The position numbers and the translations under genes were made by a program. The notes beneath the pieces were generated by a model. That model saw only the letters and a program-made list of their open reading frames with translations, did no database searches and was not told where the DNA came from. Shown here piece after piece: positions 17,713 through 26,106 of a stretch of DNA of 64,000 nt; within the stretch, counting starts at the first letter, position 1, and every line of letters starts with the position of its first letter. The stretch comes from BRH-c25 sp964447145 (lineage in GTDB: Bacteria; Bacillota; Clostridia; Lutisporales; Lutisporaceae). The stretch spans positions 1 through 64,000 of the forward strand of contig CAYURW010000001.1 in the NCBI GenBank assembly GCA_964447145.1. The letters run 5' to 3'.

Positions 17713-19785
17713 CTATCCTATTGCGTATTCCTTCCGCTCCTTATACTCTTGCAGTTTTCCGTCATTCCAGTTGCATGTCGGACGATAGTACCCGGTAATA
17801 CGGCTGTACACCTCGGTATTTCTTCCGCAGGTTGGGCAGACTGCCTGTTCCCCCCTCAGATAGCCATGTTCCTTGCATATGGAGTATGTCGGGCTTATAG
17901 TATAATACGGCAGTCTGTAAGACTTTGCAATTGTATTGACCAGTTTTGCAGTGGACTTCCAGTCAGGCATTTTTTCACCTAGAAATACATGAAACACGGT
18001 TCCGCTGGTATATAGTGTCTGCAGCTCATCCTGAATATCCAATGCCTGAAATGCATCCTCCGTATAGTCTACTGGCAGGTGTGAGCTATTGGTATAATAA
18101 GGTGCGCTTTCCGGCTTTCCTGCAGTGATAATTTCGGGGTATTTGCTAATATCGTGCTTTGCAAGCCGATAGGCAGTTGATTCGGCGGGTGTAGCCTCCA
18201 AATTGTACAAATCATCGTATTGCTCCTGGTAATCGGATAGGCGCTCCCGCATATGGTTCAGAACATCCTTTGCAAAATGCTGGGTACGTGCATCAGTAAG
18301 ATCAGCTATAAGCCATGGAGCATTCAGCCCCACTTCATTCATACCGATTAAGCCAATTGTAGAGAAATGATTCTGGAAGGTGCCCAAATATCGTTTTGTA
18401 TAGGGGTACAGGCCTGAATCCAACAGTCTGGTGATCACATTACGTTTTGTCTTTAAGGATCTTGCTGCTACATCCATTACGGAGTCCAAGCGGCTGTAAA
18501 ACTCTTCCGGTGTCGCTGACAGATAAGCGATCCGAGGCAGATTAACGGTCACGACACCTATTGAGCCGGTGCTTTCGCCACTTCCAAAGTAACCCCCTCC
18601 CTTTTTTCGAAGCTCCCGCAAATCCAGGCGCAGACGGCAGCACATGCTTCGAACATCGGAAGGCTCCATATCGCTGTTAATGTAGTTCGAGAAGTAGGGG
18701 GTCCCGTATTTGGCGGTCATTTCAAACAATAGCCGGTTATTCTCGGTGTCTGCCCAATTAAAGTCCCTGGTAATTGAATATGTAGGTATCGGATATTGAA
18801 AGCCGCGGCCTTCATAATCACCCTCAATCATTATGTTAAGAAATGCCTTGTTTACCATATCCATTTCTTTCTGGCATTCCCCATAGGTAAAGTCCGTCTT
18901 TTTGCCCCCGATAATGGCATGCTGCCCTGCTAAGTCCTTAGGTACCGTCCAATCCATTGTAATATTCGTAAAAGGGGCTTGTGTTCCCCAGCGGCTTGGG
19001 GTGTTGACCCCATACACAAAGGATTCGATGCATTTTTGAACCTGATCCTGGGTCAGGTTATCCACTTTGACAAAAGGGGCCAGATATGTATCAAAAGAGC
19101 TGAATGCCTGGGCTCCTGCCCATTCATTCTGCATGATTCCAAGAAAATTGACCATTTGATTGCATAATGATGCAAGGTGCCGGGCCGGGGCAGAGGTCGT
19201 TTTCCCATCTATACCCCCCAGCCCTTCCCTTATCAGCTGTTGAAGCGACCAACCTGCGCAGTAGCCTGTCAGCATTGACAAATCATGTATGTGCATGTCC
19301 CCGTTCCTGTGCGCATTCGCCACCTCTTCATCATATATTTCAGAAAGCCAATAGTTTGCGGTTATGGCTCCGCTGTTGGAAAGTATCAGTCCTCCCACAG
19401 AATATGTAACAGTCGAGTTCTCTTTTACGCGCCAATCCTCATTCTTAACATAATTGTCCACTACCTTCCGGTAATCCAGCAGAGTGCTCAGGGCATTTCT
19501 GGCTTTTTCGTGCTGCTTTCGATACAGGATATAAGCTCTTGCCACCTTTGCATACCCCGCCTGGATCAGTACAACTTCCACCGCATCCTGTATCTGTTCA
19601 ACTGCGATGACACCCTTTATTACCTGTGATTCAAATTCCGCAGTTGTCCTAAGTGCCAGCAGGTCCAATACAGAATCGTCATAATTGACCAATTGGGCTT
19701 CAAAAGCACGCTGTATGGCATGGCGAATTTTCTCGATTTCAAATGAGACTTTGCGTTTATCCCTTTTTTCAACTTGATACTCCAT
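17713..19785 (-). CDS. nrdD: Anaerobic (class III) ribonucleoside-triphosphate reductase
   Basis: A 690-residue glycyl-radical enzyme that reduces ribonucleoside triphosphates to deoxy forms for DNA synthesis without oxygen. An ATP-cone domain lies at the N terminus (KVSFEIEKIRHAIQRAF and on, about 1-90). The long barrel follows. The C-terminal zinc site (CKEHG...CPTCG) is next to the glycyl-radical loop RITGYYRPTCNW. The start at 19785 is preferred because GGAGGT lies 10 bases upstream; an in-frame ATG six codons earlier overlaps that ribosome site. It lies 44 bases after nrdG and both should be read from the promoter at 20676-20704. Confidence 0.95.
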   Translation of the reverse strand: MEYQVEKRDKRKVSFEIEKIRHAIQRAFEAQLVNYDDSVLDLLALRTTAEFESQVIKGVIAVEQIQDAVEVVLIQAGYAKVARAYILYRKQHEKARNALSTLLDYRKVVDNYVKNEDWRVKENSTVTYSVGGLILSNSGAITANYWLSEIYDEEVANAHRNGDMHIHDLSMLTGYCAGWSLQQLIREGLGGIDGKTTSAPARHLASLCNQMVNFLGIMQNEWAGAQAFSSFDTYLAPFVKVDNLTQDQVQKCIESFVYGVNTPSRWGTQAPFTNITMDWTVPKDLAGQHAIIGGKKTDFTYGECQKEMDMVNKAFLNIMIEGDYEGRGFQYPIPTYSITRDFNWADTENNRLLFEMTAKYGTPYFSNYINSDMEPSDVRSMCCRLRLDLRELRKKGGGYFGSGESTGSIGVVTVNLPRIAYLSATPEEFYSRLDSVMDVAARSLKTKRNVITRLLDSGLYPYTKRYLGTFQNHFSTIGLIGMNEVGLNAPWLIADLTDARTQHFAKDVLNHMRERLSDYQEQYDDLYNLEATPAESTAYRLAKHDISKYPEIITAGKPESAPYYTNSSHLPVDYTEDAFQALDIQDELQTLYTSGTVFHVFLGEKMPDWKSTAKLVNTIAKSYRLPYYTISPTYSICKEHGYLRGEQAVCPTCGRNTEVYSRITGYYRPTCNWNDGKLQEYKERKEYAIG

Positions 19786-19828
19786 AGTCGCTAATACCTC
19801 CATTACAATATTTTGAATCGATGTCCTT

Positions 19829-20584
19829 CTAACCCCTCAACTGAACACCGGGGGCCAGTACTGATAATTCCTGCCTGATTCCCTCCATTTCTTCTTTTGA
19901 ATAAGCTGTAAGATTTATCTCCTGATTTGTGTAATCCCGCATTATAGATCCGCTTCTCTCAAAGGATTGAATAAACCATCTTTCCCGGGCTCCTGACTCG
20001 TGGCAAATGGATTCGGTCATCCGCAGGAGAGCCTCGTGGGGATGCAATTCTCTCACAACCGTTGTCCTTATCTCATAGGGGACCTTGCTCTCTCTGAGAT
20101 AATGCAGGCTTGTCCTCCAGCTGTTGTAATAATTTTCCGTAATTATTGGATCCTTCGGTCTGCTCAACCCCACTGTCTCCGGGTAATTTTCTCTGCAGTT
20201 CTTAAAGTCCAATGCAATATAGTCCAAGAGCTTATCATTGATCAATTCCTTTAATCTGTCAGGCATGAGACCGTTGGTATCGAGTTTTACCTTCAGCCCC
20301 TTTTCTTTAATTATGTGCAAAAAATCCTGTATGTCTTTCTGCAGCAAAGGCTCTCCCCCGCTGACCACAACGCCATCCAAAAGATGCTTCCTTTGTTCAA
20401 GGTAGGAAAGAAATTCCGAGGTTTTGTCCTCACCTTCAGTATCTCCGCCCTGCTCTCCTGAAAGGACAATTTCTGCATTGTGGCAATAAGGGCACCTTAG
20501 CTGACACCCTCTCATGAAACACATTGCTGCAACATGCTCCGGGTAATCCTGGAGAGTAAGCTTCATATAGCCGGATAACTGCAT
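19829..20584 (-). CDS. nrdG: Anaerobic ribonucleotide reductase activating enzyme
   Basis: A 252-residue radical SAM protein that installs the glycyl radical on NrdD. The 4Fe-4S motif is C27-X3-C31-X2-C34 (CQLRCPYC), close to the N terminus. GGEPLLQ follows as the SAM-binding glycine motif, and residues about 95-180 continue the partial barrel. It resembles the longer NrdG type of strict anaerobes (TYNLVDYPG-like opening, here MKLTLQDYPEHVAAMCFMRG). The start at 20584 follows GGGGGT by 7 bases; the open frame extends 14 codons further without a ribosome site. First gene of the nrdG-nrdD operon. Confidence 0.94.
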   Translation of the reverse strand: MQLSGYMKLTLQDYPEHVAAMCFMRGCQLRCPYCHNAEIVLSGEQGGDTEGEDKTSEFLSYLEQRKHLLDGVVVSGGEPLLQKDIQDFLHIIKEKGLKVKLDTNGLMPDRLKELINDKLLDYIALDFKNCRENYPETVGLSRPKDPIITENYYNSWRTSLHYLRESKVPYEIRTTVVRELHPHEALLRMTESICHESGARERWFIQSFERSGSIMRDYTNQEINLTAYSKEEMEGIRQELSVLAPGVQLRG

Positions 20585-20658
20585 AAAAATACCCCCATAT
20601 TCAGACAAAAACCGCACATACCCCATAAAGTGTGCGGCCCTATATCAAATGCCAACCA

Positions 20659-20729
20659 TATTTGTTTACAAATACATATTACTACTATATATTGTATTTG
20701 TCAATAAATATTGACACAATATATTGTTT
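20659..20729 (-). promoter_or_regulatory. nrdGD promoter with two NrdR boxes
   Basis: On the minus strand TTGACA (20699-20704), a 17-nt spacer and TAATAT (20676-20681) form a near-consensus promoter. Box 1 (20682-20697, core CTATATATTG) fills the spacer exactly. Box 2 (20714-20729, core CAATATATTG) lies upstream of the -35, and the boxes start 32 bp apart, about three helical turns. Both match the NrdR consensus ACACWATATATWGTGT closely. A third dyad (TATTTGT-TT-ACAAATA, 20659-20674) covers the expected start of transcription. Confidence 0.85.
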
Positions 20730-20795
20730 GTTTGACAAGCTTCAATTGACATAGTAAATGCAACTAAAAGGCCCTGCAAAGAGAAGCGAGACACA

Positions 20796-21148
20796 ATATC
20801 TTCTTATTATATGCCCGTGCGATTTTTTGCTTCGCAAAACGCACATGGGCGGATATCATAAATCCTTCGGATTTATGATATNNNNNNNNNNNNNNNNNNN
20901 NNNNNNNNNNNNNNNNNNNNNNNNNNNNNNNNNNNNNNNNNNNNNNNNNNNNNNNNNNNNNNNNNNNNNNNNNNNNNNNNNTTGCTTCGCAAAACGCACA
21001 TGGGCGGATATCATAAATCCTTCGGATTTATGATATCCTGTATGCGATACTTCGCATACAGGATATCTTCTTATTATTTGCCCGTGCGATTTTTTGCTTC
21101 GCAAAACGCACATGGGCGGATATCATAAATCCTTCGGATTTATGATAT
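20796..21148. repeat. 112-bp tandem array of palindromes, interrupted by a gap
   Basis: At least three copies of a 112-bp unit; shared landmarks start at 20827, 20982 and 21094. Each unit carries a TTTTGC-TTC-GCAAAA hairpin inside a GCCC..GGGC stem and a 29-base palindrome with 13-bp arms and a TTC loop (e.g. 21120-21148). Where complete, it also has a second palindrome with 14-bp arms reading ATATCCTGTATGCG (about 21032-21065). The 100-N gap (20882-20981) lies within the array, so the copy number is unknown. There is no open frame of note. It resembles REP/BIME-type extragenic repeats. Confidence 0.85.
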
Positions 21149-21192
21149 AATAATTGCAGTTCCAAAGTATATTTCAAAGGCCGGTGTTACAA

Positions 21193-22389
21193 ATGATTGA
21201 TTTTATCAAAAGTTGGCTGGTGCATAACAATATGAACGAAGAGCTTTCTGTCATTTTGTCAAATATTATTGCAGTTGTCGCCATTATAATACTTGGAATA
21301 GTGATTGATTTGATTATGAAAAAGCTCTTTCTTAAAATTGTTAAACCATATGCTGCAAAATCCAATCGTAAGTGGGGCGATATTCTACTTAAAAATAAGG
21401 CCTTCGATCAGCTGGTTGATATTATCCCCGGGGTTGTTATCTATTGTTTTGCGCCTGTTTTTACTGAATATCAGGATTGGATTCAGAGAATCGCCTCTGT
21501 CTATATAGTAATAGTTATTATATTCGCTGTGCATAAGCTTCTTAATTCCATTGATGAGATTTATAGAAGCGGCCCGGAAGAAAGAACAAGACCCATAAAA
21601 GGGTTTCTGCAGGTTATTGAGATCATTGCAGTTATTATAGGAATTGTATTAATCGTCGGTTTTCTTATAAAACGTTCTCCTTGGATTATGCTAAGCGGTA
21701 TTGGAGCTGCAACAGCAATAGGAACACTGATATTTAAGGATTCCATACTTGGATTTGTAGCCGGTATTCAGCTTACTGCAAATAATATGGTTAAGCTTGG
21801 TGACTGGATTGAAGTGCCAAAATATGATACAGATGGAGATGTAATAGATATAACACTGCATACTGTAAAGGTTCAGAACTGGAATAAAAGCATATCAATG
21901 ATTCCGACTTATGCATTAATATCAGACTCATTTAAGAATTGGACAGGAATGCAGGAATTCGGAGGCAGGAGAATAAAAAGACATATATACATAGACTTAA
22001 CCAGCATAAAATTCTGTACTGAGGAAATGCTGGGGAAGTTTATAAAACTCCCGTACATCCAAGAGTTTCTAAACAGTAATAATAACAAGCTTAGGCATGA
22101 AAAGCAGATGACTAATATTGAGGTTTTCAGGGCTTACCTACTGGGATATTTGAAGAATCACCCCAGGCTTAACAAAGAATTGACCCAAATGGTAAGACAG
22201 CGCCAACCGACTGAATTCGGTATGCCTATAGAAATATATGTTTTTTTGGACGGAACCAAATGGGCTGATTATGAAGTCGTACAGTCAGAAATATTCAGCC
22301 ATGTTATCGCAATAATTCCGGAATTCGATTTGCGAATATATCAAATCCCTTCGGGACACGATTTTGGAAATTTATCATATAAGATTTAG
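21193..22389 (+). CDS. MscS-family mechanosensitive channel, YbdG-like
   Basis: A 398-residue membrane channel that should open under hypo-osmotic tension. Five hydrophobic segments cover about 15-190. The pore-lining helix is near LSGIGAATAIGTLIFKDSILGFVAGIQL, followed by the beta domain (NNMVKLGDWIEVPKYDTDGDVIDITLHTVKVQNWNKSISMIPTYALI). The inserted stretch and long C-terminal region match the YbdG (MscM) branch and not short MscS. The ATG at 21193 is preferred to an upstream TTG at 21154; AAAGG lies about 12 bases before it, a weak site. Monocistronic, directly after the palindromic array. Confidence 0.9.
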   Translation: MIDFIKSWLVHNNMNEELSVILSNIIAVVAIIILGIVIDLIMKKLFLKIVKPYAAKSNRKWGDILLKNKAFDQLVDIIPGVVIYCFAPVFTEYQDWIQRIASVYIVIVIIFAVHKLLNSIDEIYRSGPEERTRPIKGFLQVIEIIAVIIGIVLIVGFLIKRSPWIMLSGIGAATAIGTLIFKDSILGFVAGIQLTANNMVKLGDWIEVPKYDTDGDVIDITLHTVKVQNWNKSISMIPTYALISDSFKNWTGMQEFGGRRIKRHIYIDLTSIKFCTEEMLGKFIKLPYIQEFLNSNNNKLRHEKQMTNIEVFRAYLLGYLKNHPRLNKELTQMVRQRQPTEFGMPIEIYVFLDGTKWADYEVVQSEIFSHVIAIIPEFDLRIYQIPSGHDFGNLSYKI

Positions 22390-22527
22390 TTTATCCTGCC
22401 TGAAATACTCCTTTACATCCCTGACCATTGCGTTTTGAATTGCTATATAAGCTGAAGACACTTCCGGCAACATGCAGCCCGAAAGCAGTGAGGCTTTAGT
22501 GGAAGCATGTACGCATATTGCTATATA

Positions 22528-22556
22528 TTGCGCCTTTTACCTTATTTTAGTATAAT
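22528..22556 (+). promoter_or_regulatory. Promoter for the HTH-membrane protein gene
   Basis: TTGCGC (22528-22533), a 17-nt spacer and a perfect TATAAT (22551-22556). The leader would be about 95 bases and would contain the 56-base repeat at 22569-22624. The 267-base region 22390-22656 holds nothing else. Confidence 0.6.
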
Positions 22557-22568
22557 GCTCATATAACA

Positions 22569-22624
22569 AAGGCAGCTTGCCGCATTTGCTATCTATAAGT
22601 CTTTTACAAAGTAAATTCTGGCGC
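22569..22624 (+). repeat. 56-base dispersed repeat, copy 1
   Basis: Begins AAGGCAGCTTGCCG and ends TTCTGGCGC. The copy at 45470-45525 has the same length and about 70% identity, with most differences being transitions. GGCA-GCT-TGCC can form a small hairpin. No coding potential is seen. Confidence 0.6.
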
Positions 22625-22656
22625 AGGCACATAAACAAAGTTTTTTAACAAAGGCG

Positions 22657-23697
22657 GTGTTTGCCATCGACTCTGCATTTACGACCGGTTTCATACTTAA
22701 AACCCTATTTCGCTATTCCTTTGAAAATCAACGGTATTTCACAGAATATTACGTTAACTGCGATAAAAGCCTTGTATACAAATGGATCAACGATACGGTC
22801 GCCCTGCCCAAAAAGCATGTTGCCAACATCGTCCGGTTTTCTATTGAGCAAACCAATGATTCGGAAAAACTGCAAATCAGAAATATAATTCAACAAAAAT
22901 TAGTGCACATATCCCTATGTGATGAGAGCAAAGCATCCCTCCTGAACAAGGAGGATTTCGGCGAATTTTTGAGTGGAGCCCTTATGTATGCGATAGCATG
23001 CCGGACTGAACAGCAAAAAAACCCATATTCAAGGCTTGCCAGTACTGGCATAAGCCTTCCAATGCTTCTTGCCTGCGGTTTTTTTGCCTTGATCTCCGGG
23101 GGCATTCTTTGGACTTTTCTGAACCGATTGCTGGGATGGACGTATTTTATGGGAGGGCAGGGAAATGAACCTGCCGGTCTACCTTCTTTTATATGGGGCG
23201 TACTTTCTAACATGCCGATTATTGTATTCGCTTTACTGGCTGCCAGAAAGAGCGCTAATCTGTCTAGAAGCAGAAGTATTGCCTTAATAGCGTTATATAC
23301 TCTGCTTAGCGGTTTTGGTGCCTTTGTCTTTTATAACAGCAGCTTTAGAATACTAATGGAGCAGACGGCTCTTGGTTACGTCTTACGGGAATGCTTCATT
23401 GCAGGAGTTTATGGTCTTATTATTTCGGGGTTTCCTTTGCTTTCCCTTTATCTCGTTTTGCACAGATCTGATATACCCACATTATGGCATATTGCGGGAA
23501 TATGCTTGCCCCCTGCCGCTGCAGTGCTGGCCGTTCTGGGTGTTTCTCTCATTAACAGACCGGAGATTGAGATCGCTCCGCTTCGGGGTTTCTCTGTCGC
23601 ATTGGCGCTCCGGTTCTGCATATTTTTGATCGTATATCTGTACATTTCCGGTATGGTTTTCCATAAAAATCGCTTTTCCTCCGGTATTCATATTTAA
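22657..23697 (+). CDS. HTH-like domain fused to a polytopic membrane protein
   Basis: A 346-residue protein of unknown function. The N-terminal part (about 1-110) is soluble, and 'CDKSLVYKWINDTVALPKKHVANIVRF' resembles the helix-turn-helix of XRE/Cro-type proteins. From about 130 to 340 there are six to seven hydrophobic helices, with GGQGNEPAGLPSFIW between the first two. A membrane-tethered regulator is a reasonable guess. The assigned GTG is only 3 bases from AAAGG, so the true start is uncertain. The promoter is at 22528-22556 and no terminator is visible. Confidence 0.65.
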   Translation: MFAIDSAFTTGFILKTLFRYSFENQRYFTEYYVNCDKSLVYKWINDTVALPKKHVANIVRFSIEQTNDSEKLQIRNIIQQKLVHISLCDESKASLLNKEDFGEFLSGALMYAIACRTEQQKNPYSRLASTGISLPMLLACGFFALISGGILWTFLNRLLGWTYFMGGQGNEPAGLPSFIWGVLSNMPIIVFALLAARKSANLSRSRSIALIALYTLLSGFGAFVFYNSSFRILMEQTALGYVLRECFIAGVYGLIISGFPLLSLYLVLHRSDIPTLWHIAGICLPPAAAVLAVLGVSLINRPEIEIAPLRGFSVALALRFCIFLIVYLYISGMVFHKNRFSSGIHI

Positions 23698-23734
23698 GAG
23701 TTATTGCATATGCCGACATCTGCACTTGTATTAC

Positions 23735-24032
23735 GCTATATAGAAATACGCCAGTATGCAGCTAATTAAAACGAGGGCGGTTTCGATGCAAATAAAATCA
23801 AGGTAACATAAATCTGTTCCAACGATGCTTTCAATGAAAAAATGCAAATTTTTGTGCAAAATTTCGTTAAATTTCCTTTGCTCACCATTTCGCCTCCATT
23901 TATTCCAATCCATATCTTTACATTCTTCTATGCACATTCCTTTTACAATACTTCAACTATATGATTGCACTATATAGAATATGCCAGCAAACAGCTAATT
24001 AAAAATAACATACAACCTTCGGCGTATTCTAT
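23735..24032. repeat. Direct repeats and hairpin in a 612-base intergenic region
   Basis: Two related 37-base segments (23735-23771 and 23968-24004; shared CTATATAGAA, GCCAG and CAGCTAATTAAAA) lie 233 bases apart. The second pairs with 24021-24032 (ATAGAATATGCC against GGCGTATTCTAT) to form a hairpin. Between the repeats, a 68-codon minus-strand frame (23731-23937) ends in a hydrophobic stretch but lacks a spaced ribosome site. The set could be a degenerate small mobile element. Confidence 0.5.
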
Positions 24033-24044
24033 GAATCAAGGAAA

Positions 24045-24093
24045 ACATTTTAGGATATCCGAAATATACTAGCTGATGTCTATCCTAAAATGT
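24045..24093 (-). mobile_element. MITE-like element, short copy
   Basis: A 49-bp segment with perfect 13-bp terminal inverted repeats (ACATTTTAGGATA). Read on the minus strand, its inner ends AGGATAGACATC and TTCGGATATCC match the longer element at 27180-27314, so it is an internally deleted copy in the opposite orientation. Confidence 0.6.
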
Positions 24094-24118
24094 ATAAATA
24101 CCTCACATCAAATCCTAT

Positions 24119-24202
24119 ATATGTCGTGAAAAAGATTTATCATTACAAAATCAGTTGAAGATTCTGATTTTGTGTTAAAATAATGTACTTTTCACGACAT
24201 AT
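24119..24202. repeat. Nested palindrome
   Basis: Outer 14-bp arms (ATATGTCGTGAAAA, 24119-24132/24189-24202) enclose a 10-bp stem (ACAAAATCAG, 24145-24154/24164-24173). The size and nested symmetry suggest a second small element or a structured leader RNA, 108 bases before the DUF5050 gene. Confidence 0.6.
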
Positions 24203-24309
24203 GAATTCAGGAGTAGGAAAAACCGAATAATTCCACTATTTTTCCACCAAAAATATCCGCCCTTCTGATACAATTTGCCTATATATTTGAGACAGAAGGG
24301 GATAAATCA

Positions 24310-26082
24310 ATGAAAAAAATCTCAACATTCATGCTTTTGGTCAGTGTGCTCTGGTATGCTGCGACAGCATCCGGAAATAACTCCGCTATTATTATAGCCG
24401 CAGTAGTCACTTTGACAGCGTTTCCTGCATGGGCATTTGTTGTTGCGGGAAAAACAGGACGCAATCCTTGGAAATGGGCTTTGCTAAGCGTTCTGCTTCC
24501 GCTGGTCGGCCCTCTTATCCTTGCTATAACCGCCCGCAGGGACATTGCCGCAATACAGCACAAGGAAATGGCTGAAGGTAAAAAGAGCTTCTGGGAAAAA
24601 CGATTCGGCAAATTTGGAGAGTTGATACCCTATGTAGCAGTATTTCTTGTTTTACTTGCATGCATCGGGTTGTCAAAGCTGGGTGTTGATATACCTTTTC
24701 TTTCATCCCCGGCTTCAAACCATTCAGATATGTCCTATGATGTAATAAACGGCAATGATACAACAAACCTGGTTAACGGAGGATTGTGGCTCAAGGGTTA
24801 TTCCTTTGATTTGTTTGCTAATATGCGGGACAGCGGTAAAATCTATGCAGTAAATTACAACTCCGGATTAAAGGTCTATAAGTATTGTGATGACAGCGCA
24901 AGCAATCTATGCGAATTAAAGGGTTTCATATACTATATAAACAAATCTGACAATGACAGAATTTACAGAATAGACACGTCGAAGGAGGTAAAAGGTGAAA
25001 AGCTGACTGAGGATTCTGTGTCACAGTTCTGTGTTGCTGACAAAATATATTATTTAAACAAAGATGACAACAGCAGAATCTATTGTATAAGCCGGGACGG
25101 CAAGAACAAAAAAAAGCTCGGCAGCAACAGCGCATCAAACCTTTTTCAGGATTACGAAAAACTATATTATATAAACACAAAGGACAATCATATCAATTGT
25201 ATGACCACCGACGGCAAGAAAAACGAAAAGTACATCGAAGACAAGGCCGCCCAAATATTAACCCATAATAACCGGATATACTATATAAACCTTGATGATA
25301 ACAACAGGATTTACAGTGTTGCAAATGACGGAACAGGGCGGAGAATGGAAAGCGACTATTCTTCAGAATACATGTGCTATAACGGATTTGACTTTTGTTT
25401 TGCAAATAAGAACGACCAGGGCCGCATTTACATGTTAGAAGGTCAAAATGTCACAAAATTAAGTGATTATACAAATTGTACCAATATTAACGCATTGATT
25501 GGCAGCGGTATCATGTTCATATCAAAAGGGGAGCAAAGGTTTTTTAATACATCGAACGTTGTCACCCCTGTTGAATATTTCCCCGGAGTGAGCAGTATGT
25601 ATGAAGACTCTCAAGCCATGATACCTGCACCCCCTCAATTGCCTGAACCCCCCCAATTGTCTGCACCTGACCCGGATGCTTTTGCCCGCAGTAATTCAAT
25701 TTTCCCGGCAGATTTGGCATGGCCGGATTATCTGCCCAAGGATATCCCTCCTATACCCGCAAATATTGTATGGATATGGGGTGACGCTGATTTGGTCCGT
25801 ATACAATTTAGCGATCTGCCCCATCAGGACTTGATGAATTATCTGATACTGATGAAAAGCAAAGGCTTTGCATTAGAATATGTCATTTATACACAGCCCG
25901 GACAGACGCTGTCCGAGGCGGAACTGAAGATACTGGCGGAGCAGGGGAAATTTGACGCCGTCCGTATGAAGAAGGACAAATACAATTTCTATATCGAATA
26001 CGGTGCAAATGAAGGCACCTATGATCTGAACGTAAAAGATTCTCTGGACCCCAGTGAAGTGAAAATACCGGGAAGCAATTAA
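24310..26082 (+). CDS. Membrane protein with DUF5050 repeat domain
   Basis: A 590-residue protein. Three hydrophobic segments occur in the first 125 residues, with a cytosolic-looking loop of 'ARRDIAAIQHKEMAEGKKSFWEKRFGKFG'. Then comes an extracytoplasmic DUF5050-type propeller (about 150-430) made of repeats of the form 'IYYLNKDDNSRIYCISRDGKNKKKL'. A proline-rich linker (about 435-470) leads to a C-terminal alpha/beta domain ending near KIPGSN. DUF5050 domains are common in Clostridia and poorly understood. AAGGGG lies 7 bases before the ATG. It converges with the BtrH-like gene, 24 bases away, and both lie between the two MITE-like elements. Confidence 0.75.
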   Translation: MKKISTFMLLVSVLWYAATASGNNSAIIIAAVVTLTAFPAWAFVVAGKTGRNPWKWALLSVLLPLVGPLILAITARRDIAAIQHKEMAEGKKSFWEKRFGKFGELIPYVAVFLVLLACIGLSKLGVDIPFLSSPASNHSDMSYDVINGNDTTNLVNGGLWLKGYSFDLFANMRDSGKIYAVNYNSGLKVYKYCDDSASNLCELKGFIYYINKSDNDRIYRIDTSKEVKGEKLTEDSVSQFCVADKIYYLNKDDNSRIYCISRDGKNKKKLGSNSASNLFQDYEKLYYINTKDNHINCMTTDGKKNEKYIEDKAAQILTHNNRIYYINLDDNNRIYSVANDGTGRRMESDYSSEYMCYNGFDFCFANKNDQGRIYMLEGQNVTKLSDYTNCTNINALIGSGIMFISKGEQRFFNTSNVVTPVEYFPGVSSMYEDSQAMIPAPPQLPEPPQLSAPDPDAFARSNSIFPADLAWPDYLPKDIPPIPANIVWIWGDADLVRIQFSDLPHQDLMNYLILMKSKGFALEYVIYTQPGQTLSEAELKILAEQGKFDAVRMKKDKYNFYIEYGANEGTYDLNVKDSLDPSEVKIPGSN

Positions 26083-26106
26083 GGAAAGACAGAAGAGGGG
26101 AGACAG

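Noticed and set aside
20796..21148. CRISPR array
   Set aside because: The repeats are long (112 bp) and palindromic, there are no unique spacers and no cas genes.
23731..23937. Minus-strand gene of 68 codons
   Set aside because: The only AAAAGGA abuts the ATG, codon pattern is not decisive and its end runs up against the left direct repeat. Kept as an observation, not called.
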